This document shows, piece after piece, positions 21,495 through 29,629 of a stretch of DNA of 35,171 bases. The notes under the pieces were generated by a model. It saw only the letters and a list, made by a program, of their open reading frames with translations, was not told the DNA's origin and did not search any database. Position numbers and translations under genes: made by a program. Positions within the stretch are counted from its first letter, which is position 1. The number at the start of each line of letters is the position of its first letter. Origin of the DNA: an uncultured Ellagibacter sp. Its GTDB lineage: Bacteria > Actinomycetota > Coriobacteriia > Coriobacteriales > Eggerthellaceae. Location: the NCBI GenBank assembly GCA_934663775.1, contig CAKUKU010000018.1:1-35171 (forward strand), in the 5' to 3' direction.

Positions 21495-22247
21495 ATGGCC
21501 GATGCGAACCATCGCAACACGGACGGCTCCGCACATCCACACGTCCACGCGCTTCCCTCCCATCGCCTGGTACGCCGTGCCAGGCCCCTCCCCGAAAAGC
21601 TCACCTTCTTCCACCTCTTCTGGATCTTCGTCATCTGCAGCGTCATCGGCCTCGTTGTCGAGACCATCGTGAGCTACCCCATCGACGGCATCTGGAAAGA
21701 CCGCGCGGGCCTGGTCTGGGGCCCGTTTTCCCCCATCTACGGTGTCGGCGGCATGCTCATCACCATGGCGCTGTGGAACCTGCGCGACAAAAGCGCGCTC
21801 GCCATGGGAGTCTGCGCGGGCTTCGTCGGCGCGGGCTTCGAGTTCATCGCAGGCTGGTTTTGGGAGACGTTCTTCGGAATCGTCGCGTGGAGCTACGCCG
21901 ACCAGCCCTTTAACCTGGGAGGACACACCTGCCTCGGCATCGCGATCGTCTGGGGATTCGCCGGCCTCGCCTGGATGCGGATCGGCCTGCCGCCCATGCT
22001 GCGCATCATCGAGGACATCCCGAAAAGCGTCCGCAAGCCGCTCACGGCCATCCTCTGCGCGTACATGATCGTGAACATCGTGATGACCATCCTCAGCTTC
22101 AATTACTGGTACGAACGGCAGAATGGCAACCCCATCGAGACGCCGCTTCAGTCATACTTTGCAGAGAACTACAGCGACGAGTTTATGAGCGAACGCTTCC
22201 AAACCATGTCGCTCTACGCCGACCTTGTGAAACGTGGGAATCAATGA
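21495..22247 (+). CDS. DUF1113 / CmpB-type putative ABC-transporter membrane protein
   Basis: A 250-residue membrane protein matching the family named putative ABC-transporter type IV (CmpB, formerly DUF1113). It has about five hydrophobic helices and the motifs GLVWGPFSPIYGVGG, GAGFEFIAGWFWETFFG and WSYADQPFNLGGHTCLG. The family's function is not established. AGAGGTGAAG lies upstream of the ATG. Its stop overlaps the start of the giant activase gene (ATGA at 22244-22247), so translation is coupled, although the two families are not usually linked. Confidence 0.85.
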   Translation: MADANHRNTDGSAHPHVHALPSHRLVRRARPLPEKLTFFHLFWIFVICSVIGLVVETIVSYPIDGIWKDRAGLVWGPFSPIYGVGGMLITMALWNLRDKSALAMGVCAGFVGAGFEFIAGWFWETFFGIVAWSYADQPFNLGGHTCLGIAIVWGFAGLAWMRIGLPPMLRIIEDIPKSVRKPLTAILCAYMIVNIVMTILSFNYWYERQNGNPIETPLQSYFAENYSDEFMSERFQTMSLYADLVKRGNQ

Positions 22248-25200
22248 TAGCTAGCACTTACCATTTGGGAATCGACGTCGGATCCACCACCGCGAAAGCC
22301 GTGGTGTTCGACCCGCTCGCGCAGCGCGTGCTCTTCTCGCGCTACGTGCGCCACAACGCGCATCAGGTGGAAACGGTCGCCACCCTCCTGCGCACGGTGG
22401 CGAAAGAATTCCCCGAGTGCTCGTTTCGCCTGGTAGCATGCGGGTCGGGCGGCACCACCATCGCCGACGCCCTCGGCGTGCCCTTCGTGCAGGAAGTCGT
22501 GGCGAACTCGCTTGCCGTGCGCCGCGACCACGAGAACGTGCGCTGCGCGATCGAGCTCGGCGGCCAAGACGCGAAGATGGTGTTCTTCGAGCGCGACGAG
22601 AAGTCGGGCGCAACCACCGTGGCCGACATGCGCATGAACGGCTCGTGCGCCGGCGGCACGGGCGCCTTCATCGACGAGATGGCCGCACTTTTGAAGGTGC
22701 CTGTCGAGCAGTTCGATGCGCTCGCCGCGCGCGGGCAATCGGTCCACCAGGTATCGGGTCGCTGCGGCGTTTACGCGAAGACCGACATCCAGCCCCTGCT
22801 CAACCAGGGAGTTTCAAAGGAAGACCTGGCGCTGTCGTCGTTTCATGCCATCGCGAAACAGACGATCGGCGGCTTGGCGCAGGGCCTCGACATCCATCCG
22901 CCCGTCATCTTCGAGGGCGGGCCTTTGACCTTCAACCCGACGCTCGTGCGCGTGTTCGCCGAACGCCTGGAGCTCACAGGCGACGACATCGTGATCCCCC
23001 AAAATCCCGAGACCATCGTCGCTTTGGGCGCAGCCCTCGCAGCTGACGAGCTGTTCGCCGATAACGAGAATTGCCTTGTCGCAGACCTCCTCGATGCAGC
23101 CGACACTCTCGACAAGGCCGCGGCGAGTCCCGCCCCCAGCACGCGCGGGACGGCTTATTTCGCATCGCCTGAAGAGCGCGCCGCATGGGAAGCCTCGCAT
23201 GCGCTCGCCCCGCAAACGCCACCCGACCCCGCCCCCGGCTCGACGGTGCGCGCCTACCTGGGCATCGATTCGGGTTCCACCACCACCAAGTTCGCACTCG
23301 TTTCCCCCGATGGAAAGCTTGTCGATTCGTTTTACGCCCCCAACGAGGGCGAGCCGCTCGACGTCGCCCGCACGGCGCTCATCGCGCTGCGCGACCGTTA
23401 TCGCGCAGCGGACGCCACGCTCGATATCCTGGGCGTGGGAACCACTGGCTACGGCGAGCTCATGTTCGCGAAGGCCTTCGGCGCCGATTACCACACGGTC
23501 GAGACCGTAGCGCATGCCCGCGCGGCGGAAGCGTGCGTGCCCGACGCGAGCTTCGTATTGGACATCGGCGGGCAGGACATGAAGGCCCTTTGGCTCGACG
23601 GCGGCATCATCACCGACATTGTCGTGAACGAGGCCTGCTCATCGGGCTGCGGGTCGTTCCTGGAAAACTTCGCATCCTCACTTAATATCCCCGTGGAAGA
23701 CATCGCGCAGGCCGCGTTCTCCTCGACCAACCCCGCCGTGCTCGGCAGCCGTTGCACCGTGTTCATGACGAGCAGCATCGTCTCCGAGCAACGCTGCGGG
23801 AAAACGCCCGCCGACATCATGGCAGGCCTGTGCCGCTCGATCATCGAGAACGCGTTTACCAAGGTCATCCGCATATCGAACCTCGAAAGCCTCGGCAAGA
23901 AGGTCGTCGTGCAGGGCGGCACGTTCTTAAACGACGCCGTGCTGCGCGCGCTCGAGCAGCACATCGGCCGCGAGGTCACGCGCGCGCCCTACCCGGGGCT
24001 CATGGGCGCCATCGGCATCGCGCTGCTTACACAGGAGCATCTGGAAGGCGCTCGCCGCGAGAGGGGCGAGGTCGCGGCAAGCTTGGAGAACGCGACCAAC
24101 GAGGGGCGCGTGCCCGCCCGCACGAGGGCCTTCTCCCTCGATGCGCTCGACGCCTTCTCATATACGCAGGAGTCTAACCTCATCTGCCCCTTCTGCGCGA
24201 ACCATTGCAACCGCACGCGCATCACCTTCGCGAACGGCGACTCGTGGGTGACAGGCAACCGCTGCCCGCGCGGCGAGGTGGTGGGCGACCCGAAGGATAA
24301 ATCCATACGCGACCAGGTAAAACGCATCGCTGCCGCCGTCGACAGCGTGCCGAACCTGTTCGACGTCCGCGAGAAGCTCCTCTTCCGCGACTGGCCCTGC
24401 ACGCCCAACCCTGCGCCGCAAAACACCGTCATCGGCATGCCTCGCGTCCTCTCGATGTGGGAATACGCCCCCTTCTGGACGACGCTGTTCCGCTCGCTCG
24501 GCTTCACGGTGAAGCTGTCACGCCCGAGCACGCGCGCCATGTATGAACGCGGGCTTGCCGCCGTGTCCTCGGACACCGTGTGCTTCCCCGCAAAACTTGT
24601 CCACGGGCACGTGCGCGATTTGGCCGATCAGGGGGTCGACCGCATCTTCATGCCCTCCGTCACGACGGTGACCTCGGAAAACACCTCGAAAACGAGCCGA
24701 TCGATGTGCGCGGTGGTGAAGGGCTACCCCATCGTCATGCGCAATTCGGACAACCCCGAGAAGCGCTTCGGCATCCCCTTCGACGCGCCGCTGTTCCACT
24801 GGCTCTCGCAGAAAGACCGCGACCGCCAGCTCACCGAGTACCTCACACGCGAGTTCTCCCTCGACGCCGCAAGCGTGCGCCAGGCAATCGACGCGGCCAA
24901 CGCTGCGCAAAAGACGTTCAAGGCCGAGCTTGCGCAGGAAGGCGAGCGCATTTGCGACCAGGTGGAACGCGAAGGCTCCTTCGCCGTCGTGCTCGCAAGC
25001 AGGCCGTACCAGAACGACGACTTGGTCAACCACGAGCTGCCGCGCGCCTTCACCGAGCTCGGCATCCCCGTGATCTGCGCCGATGCTGTGCCCCACGTGA
25101 ACGAGGTCGACCTTTCGAGAAGCCGCCTCGACGTGGTGAACAACTTCCACGCGCGCATGCTGGGCTCCGCCGTGATCGCCGCGGGAAGCCCGCATCTGGA

Positions 25201-27220
25201 ATACGTCCAGCTCGTAAGCTTCGGCTGCGGCCACGACGCCTACCTCTCCGACGAGATCATCCGCCTCATGCACCTCGCCGGGCCCAAAGCGCCCCTCATC
25301 TTGAAGGTCGACGAGAGCGACATCCAAGGGCCGCTGCGCATCCGCGTGCGTTCGTTCATCGAGACCATCCGCCTGCGCAGGAAAAAGACCGGGAACGAGA
25401 AGGCGAGCGATCGGGAAGCTGCCGCGCCGTCCGCGCCGTCCGCGAGCGCCCCGGCAACGACGCAAGCCACCGCAGTCCCCGCTCCACAAACGAGAAAGCG
25501 CGCCCGCGAGCTGCCCGACCCCTATCCGCAGAAATTCACGAAAGCCGACCGTCAGGACAAGGTGGTGCTCATCCCGAACACCTCGCATGCGTTCTGCCGC
25601 CTGATGTCAGTCGCCTTCGAGAGCCAAGGGCTGCGAACCGTCCCGCTTGAAATCGGGCGTGAAGAAGCCATCCGCCTGGGCAAACAATACGTACACAACG
25701 ACATCTGCTTCCCCGCGCAAATCGTCATCGGCGAGGCACTCGCCGCGCTTCGCAGTGGGAAGTACGACCCCGACAAGGTCGCTGTCGGCACCGGCAAGTA
25801 CATTGGCGACTGCCGCCTCACGCACTACGAGGCGCTCCTGCGCAAGGCGCTCGACGACGCCGGTTATCCGCAGGTCCCTATCATCACGAACGACGACGTC
25901 GACTTCCACAACGTGCACCCTGGGTTCAAGATGAATGTGAGCTCGGCTTTAAAAGTCGCCTTCACGCTGCCGATGATCGATGCGCTCGAGGAGCTGCTGC
26001 GCAAGATGCGCCCCTACGAGACCGAGCCAGGAGCTGCCGACCGCGCCTTCGACGAGGCGCTCGATTTGCTGATGGAAGGTTTGCGCGGCAAGTCGCTTCG
26101 CTCCCTTAAACGTGGATTTACCCAGGCCATCGGTGTGATGAAGAAGGTCCCTTACGATCGTACCCACCGCAAGCCGCAGGTGCTCATCGTCGGCGAGTAC
26201 CTGCTGAACTTCCACCCTGGCGCCAACCACGACGTCGAGCTGTACTTAGAGCGCAACGGGCTCGAGGTCATCGAGGCTCGCATGACCGACGTCATCAGGA
26301 AGACGTACTTCTACCAGCATGCACAGGAAAAGGAGTACCGCGTCACGCGCCCCCTCAAGGAGAAGGCATGGCACGCGGTCGCCGACAATGTGTTCGACGT
26401 GGCCCACAACGTGTGCGACAGCATCGCGTGCGCGCACCCGCTCTACGAGCCACCCTGTCGCATGCCCGATCTGGTACGCGCGAGCGATCCCATCATCCAC
26501 CACACGTTCGACGCGGGCGAAGGCGTGCTCATCCCCGGCGAGATTCTGCACCACGCCGCCCACGGCTGCACGTCGTTTTTGATCCTGCAACCGTTCGGGT
26601 GCTTACCGAATCACGTCGTCGGGCGCGGCATCGCCAAACGCCTGAAGGAGCTCTACCCCCAGGCGAACATCTTGCCGCTCGATTACGACCCCGACGTCAG
26701 CTTCGCGAACATCGAAAACCGCTTGCAGATGCTCATCTTAAGCGCGAAGGGTGCAGAGAATTCCCAGGTAGAAGCTGAGAAAGCGCCTGAACGCGCCCCG
26801 CAAGCGGCAAGTTCTGCTGTCTCGGACGCGGCCCTTGCCGTAGCGAGCGCCGCGGACAGCGCCGCCTACGCAGCCGCCGACGTGGCCGCCCACGCGATCG
26901 ATGCCGGCAAGTTCGCAGCCAAGACCGCCTCCTCCGCTCGCAGCGCCGCGGGTGCCGCCGCCGAAGCCGCTAGCGACGCTGCGGCGGCAAAGGCAGCAGG
27001 CACTGCAGCCCGCGCCCACGAGGCAGCCGCGCGAGCGCACGAAGCCGCAGAGAAAGCCCAGGTCGCGGCATCTGCCAAAGCCGCTGCCGCATCCGCTCGG
27101 GCCGCCGCCGCTGCCGCACGGGCCCACGAAGCCGCCGAACGCCTTGCTTCCGCAAAAACAACCGAAGACAGAAGCACCCAGAAGTTGGACAATCAAGCAA
27201 GCACCCAGAGAAGAAGCTAG
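22244..27220 (+). CDS. 2-hydroxyacyl-CoA dehydratase activase (BcrA/BadF/HgdC-type) fused to DUF2229 and HgdB-like regions
   Basis: A 1658-residue protein. Two ASKHA ATPase domains (about 7-270, LGIDVGSTTAKAVV; about 338-600, LGIDSGSTTTKFAL) each keep the GGQD(A/M)K and cysteine motifs (NGSCAGGTGAF with GRCGVY; NEACSSGCGSF with GSRCTVF) that hold the bridging [4Fe-4S] cluster in HgdC-type activators. A Cys-rich knuckle (about 645-670, CPFCANHC and NRCPRG) opens the DUF2229 region, and an HgdB-like region follows (about 1105-1485). The last ~140 residues are an Ala-rich helical tail. Related proteins inject high-energy electrons into dehydratases by ATP hydrolysis; no dehydratase subunits are adjacent, so the partner is unknown. 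The start overlaps the DUF1113 stop. Confidence 0.9.
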   Translation: MIASTYHLGIDVGSTTAKAVVFDPLAQRVLFSRYVRHNAHQVETVATLLRTVAKEFPECSFRLVACGSGGTTIADALGVPFVQEVVANSLAVRRDHENVRCAIELGGQDAKMVFFERDEKSGATTVADMRMNGSCAGGTGAFIDEMAALLKVPVEQFDALAARGQSVHQVSGRCGVYAKTDIQPLLNQGVSKEDLALSSFHAIAKQTIGGLAQGLDIHPPVIFEGGPLTFNPTLVRVFAERLELTGDDIVIPQNPETIVALGAALAADELFADNENCLVADLLDAADTLDKAAASPAPSTRGTAYFASPEERAAWEASHALAPQTPPDPAPGSTVRAYLGIDSGSTTTKFALVSPDGKLVDSFYAPNEGEPLDVARTALIALRDRYRAADATLDILGVGTTGYGELMFAKAFGADYHTVETVAHARAAEACVPDASFVLDIGGQDMKALWLDGGIITDIVVNEACSSGCGSFLENFASSLNIPVEDIAQAAFSSTNPAVLGSRCTVFMTSSIVSEQRCGKTPADIMAGLCRSIIENAFTKVIRISNLESLGKKVVVQGGTFLNDAVLRALEQHIGREVTRAPYPGLMGAIGIALLTQEHLEGARRERGEVAASLENATNEGRVPARTRAFSLDALDAFSYTQESNLICPFCANHCNRTRITFANGDSWVTGNRCPRGEVVGDPKDKSIRDQVKRIAAAVDSVPNLFDVREKLLFRDWPCTPNPAPQNTVIGMPRVLSMWEYAPFWTTLFRSLGFTVKLSRPSTRAMYERGLAAVSSDTVCFPAKLVHGHVRDLADQGVDRIFMPSVTTVTSENTSKTSRSMCAVVKGYPIVMRNSDNPEKRFGIPFDAPLFHWLSQKDRDRQLTEYLTREFSLDAASVRQAIDAANAAQKTFKAELAQEGERICDQVEREGSFAVVLASRPYQNDDLVNHELPRAFTELGIPVICADAVPHVNEVDLSRSRLDVVNNFHARMLGSAVIAAGSPHLEYVQLVSFGCGHDAYLSDEIIRLMHLAGPKAPLILKVDESDIQGPLRIRVRSFIETIRLRRKKTGNEKASDREAAAPSAPSASAPATTQATAVPAPQTRKRARELPDPYPQKFTKADRQDKVVLIPNTSHAFCRLMSVAFESQGLRTVPLEIGREEAIRLGKQYVHNDICFPAQIVIGEALAALRSGKYDPDKVAVGTGKYIGDCRLTHYEALLRKALDDAGYPQVPIITNDDVDFHNVHPGFKMNVSSALKVAFTLPMIDALEELLRKMRPYETEPGAADRAFDEALDLLMEGLRGKSLRSLKRGFTQAIGVMKKVPYDRTHRKPQVLIVGEYLLNFHPGANHDVELYLERNGLEVIEARMTDVIRKTYFYQHAQEKEYRVTRPLKEKAWHAVADNVFDVAHNVCDSIACAHPLYEPPCRMPDLVRASDPIIHHTFDAGEGVLIPGEILHHAAHGCTSFLILQPFGCLPNHVVGRGIAKRLKELYPQANILPLDYDPDVSFANIENRLQMLILSAKGAENSQVEAEKAPERAPQAASSAVSDAALAVASAADSAAYAAADVAAHAIDAGKFAAKTASSARSAAGAAAEAASDAAAAKAAGTAARAHEAAARAHEAAEKAQVAASAKAAAASARAAAAAARAHEAAERLASAKTTEDRSTQKLDNQASTQRRS

Positions 27221-27237
27221 AAAGAAGATTCCACCCC

Positions 27238-28029
27238 ATGACCGTCGTCGATGCCCACGTTCACGTATATCCTGAGAAAATCGCGCTCCGCGCCGCTGAA
27301 AGCGTGGGCGACTTCTACCAGTACCCCATGTTCAAGGAGGGGTCCATCCCCGCAATGCTCGCCGCTGTGGATGGCTCGCCCATCACGCATCACATCATCT
27401 ATTCGGTTGCGACGAAACCCTCCAACGTCGAGTCCATCAACGACTTCATCGCGGCAGAGTGCAAAAAGCACCCTAACTTCGTCGGCTTCATGGCGATGCA
27501 TCAGGACTATCCCAATCCGAAGGCCGAAATCGAACGTGCGATTGGCCTGGGACTTCGAGGGATGAAGCTCCATCCCGACACGCAGAAGGTGAACATGGAC
27601 GACGATCGGCTCATGCGCATCTACGAGCTGATCGAGGGCCGCATGCCGCTCGTCATGCACTGCGGCGACTACCGAACCGATTTCTCGCACCCGCGTCGAA
27701 TGAAGCGCATCCTGCACGAGTTCCCGAACCTCGTCGTTGACGCGGCGCACTTCGGCGGCTGGTCGGTGTTCGACCTGGCCGTCGAGTATCTGGAAAACGA
27801 GAACTGCTTCCTCGACATGTCGAGCTCGCAGAAGTTTCTGGGGCGCCGCCGCACGCGCGAGCTCTGCGAGATCTACGGCGCCGATCGCATCCTGTTCGGG
27901 TCGGATTTCCCCATGTGGGACCCCGCGCAAGAGTTCAAGATGTTCGAGTCACTCGACTTCTCCAAGGCTGATTTCGAGAAGATGACCTGGCATAACGCCG
28001 AGCGATTCATCGGGATGGACATTCGCTAG
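27238..28029 (+). CDS. Amidohydrolase_2 family metal-dependent hydrolase
   Basis: A 263-residue TIM-barrel hydrolase. The metal-binding DAHVHVY begins at residue 5, followed by GMKLHPDTQ, VMHCGDYRTDF, DAAHFGGW and the catalytic-site FGSDFPMWDP, which match the amidohydrolase_2 (decarboxylase/lactonase-like) family. The substrate is unknown. It starts 17 bases after the activase stop, so it is probably the third gene of a DUF1113-activase-hydrolase operon. AAGAAGATT precedes the ATG. Confidence 0.9.
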   Translation: MTVVDAHVHVYPEKIALRAAESVGDFYQYPMFKEGSIPAMLAAVDGSPITHHIIYSVATKPSNVESINDFIAAECKKHPNFVGFMAMHQDYPNPKAEIERAIGLGLRGMKLHPDTQKVNMDDDRLMRIYELIEGRMPLVMHCGDYRTDFSHPRRMKRILHEFPNLVVDAAHFGGWSVFDLAVEYLENENCFLDMSSSQKFLGRRRTRELCEIYGADRILFGSDFPMWDPAQEFKMFESLDFSKADFEKMTWHNAERFIGMDIR

Positions 28030-28068
28030 GAACCTTTAGGGACCAGGCTATCACATTCTCGCTGCCAC

Positions 28069-28102
28069 AAAAAAGCGGCGGCGAGAATACTCCCACCGCC
28101 GC
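28069..28102 (-). terminator. Terminator of the CorC/HlyC-type gene
   Basis: On the minus strand GCGGCGGTGGGA and TCTCGCCGCCGC form a 12-bp stem with G-T pairs, followed by TTTTTT. It begins 12 bases after the stop codon of the minus-strand gene. On the plus strand the same hairpin follows the amidohydrolase but lacks a T-tract. Confidence 0.88.
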
Positions 28103-28113
28103 CAATTCGCAAC

Positions 28114-29436
28114 CTATTCCTCGGCATCCTCGCGGGGAATCTGCTCCACGCGCACGAGAATCTTATCGACGCGGTGACGGTCCATGTCGACCACCGTGAA
28201 CGTCGCCTTCGCGTCGCGCCCCGTAAACGTCACCGTGTCCCCCTCCTCGGGGATGCGGTCGAACGCAGCGAGCAAAATGCCTGCCGCCGTTTCGCATTCG
28301 TTCGCTTCCTCAGGAAGAAAGCCGAGCAGATCCTCCAGGTCATCGATGGAAAGCGAGCCATCGATCAAGTAGCGACCGTCGCCTTTCTTCACGATCTCGT
28401 CGGCCAAGCCGTGGCTGTACTCGTCGTCGACGCGCCCCACGATCTGCTCCATGATGTCGCTCATCGTGACGATGCCCGCCGTGCCGCCGTGCTCGTCCAC
28501 AACCACGGCGATTTTGGTATGGCGGCGCTGCAGCAGCTGCAAGAGCTTCGCGATGGGGATGCTCTCGGGCACCGCGTACAGCTCGCGGATGGGCAGATCC
28601 TCCATCGAAGCGTCGGCGTCCATCATGAACAGGTCCTTCACGTGAACGAACCCGACCAGGTGGTCTTTGCTCCCCTGGCACACCGGGTAGCGCGTGTACT
28701 TGTAGCGTTCGGCCAGCTCGCGGTTCTCTTGAAGCGAGTCCTCCATGTCGAGGCAGGTCAGCTCGATGCGCGGCGTCATGATTGCCTCGGCGTCCTTGTC
28801 GCCCAAATCGAAGATGTTGTCGACGTACTCGTTTTGCTCAGGCTCGATAAGCCCGCTTTCCGTGGACTCGTCGATGAGCAACTTGATTTCCTCGCCCGTA
28901 TACACATCGTGCTCGTTGGCTGGATCGTGCCCGGTCAAACGCACGACACCGTTGGTAATGCCGTTGAACATAAGCATAATCGGGTAGGTGATGCGGTAGA
29001 ACCACAGAAGCGGGGTCGCCGTCATGAGTGCGTAGCGCTCCGTCGCGAAGATGGCGAACGATTTGGGGATAAGCTCGCCCACGACCACGTGCAACGTCGT
29101 CATGAGGAAATATCCGATTGCGACCGCAATTACCGAGATAACGGCATCGGGCAGGCCGAGCAAAACGAACAGCGGGCGAATGAGCGCCGAGATCGCGGGC
29201 TCACCCAACCAGCCGAGCGCAAGCGAAGCAAGCGTAATTCCAAGCTGGCAGGCAGACAGGTACGCGTTGACGTTCTCGGTGATGGTCTTCGCATTCTTCG
29301 CGCCGCGCTTGCCCTCATCGTAGGCAAGTTCGATCTGCGACTTGCGCACGCGCACCATGGCGAATTCCGCGATAACGAAAAACGCGTTCATCAAAAGGAA
29401 GAAGACGACAAGAATCAGGCTGACAGCTATGGACAT
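28114..29436 (-). CDS. CNNM/HlyC-CorC family membrane protein with CBS pair
   Basis: A 440-residue protein with the full DUF21-CBS-CorC layout. The N-terminal DUF21 domain (about 1-190) has three to four membrane helices (FLLMNAFFVIAEFAMVRVRKS, ACQLGITLASLALGWLGEPA, VVGELIPKSFAI). A CBS pair follows (about 205-335: IMTPRIELTCLDM, TKIAVVVDEHGGTAGIVTMSDIMEQIVG), then a C-terminal CorC_HlyC domain (about 350-430). Relatives are linked to magnesium or cobalt export; the old name hemolysin is not supported. GAGGAGG lies about 11 bases before the ATG. It is monocistronic, and 29437-29629 holds no other gene. Confidence 0.93.
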   Translation of the reverse strand: MSIAVSLILVVFFLLMNAFFVIAEFAMVRVRKSQIELAYDEGKRGAKNAKTITENVNAYLSACQLGITLASLALGWLGEPAISALIRPLFVLLGLPDAVISVIAVAIGYFLMTTLHVVVGELIPKSFAIFATERYALMTATPLLWFYRITYPIMLMFNGITNGVVRLTGHDPANEHDVYTGEEIKLLIDESTESGLIEPEQNEYVDNIFDLGDKDAEAIMTPRIELTCLDMEDSLQENRELAERYKYTRYPVCQGSKDHLVGFVHVKDLFMMDADASMEDLPIRELYAVPESIPIAKLLQLLQRRHTKIAVVVDEHGGTAGIVTMSDIMEQIVGRVDDEYSHGLADEIVKKGDGRYLIDGSLSIDDLEDLLGFLPEEANECETAAGILLAAFDRIPEEGDTVTFTGRDAKATFTVVDMDRHRVDKILVRVEQIPREDAEE

Positions 29437-29629
29437 CGGGTATGCGGGCCTCCTCAGGGCGCGTTTTCATTTTCAAGCGACGTTTTTAACCTTGAAGTAT
29501 GGCATATTCCGCATTCGAAAACGCGTTTGTTGCCATTTTGTTCACCAAGTTAACCAGATGGGGCGGTAAACGAGCGATAGCGGAGCGCGGGTTGCGATGG
29601 GGCTGCCGATTATGAGGCACCCCCCAGTG

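Noticed and set aside
26760..27217. Separate gene encoded opposite the activase tail (Gly/Cys-rich minus-strand frame)
   Set aside because: The Gly/Cys-rich sequence is the direct antisense of Ala codons (GCC/GCG) and has no start context.
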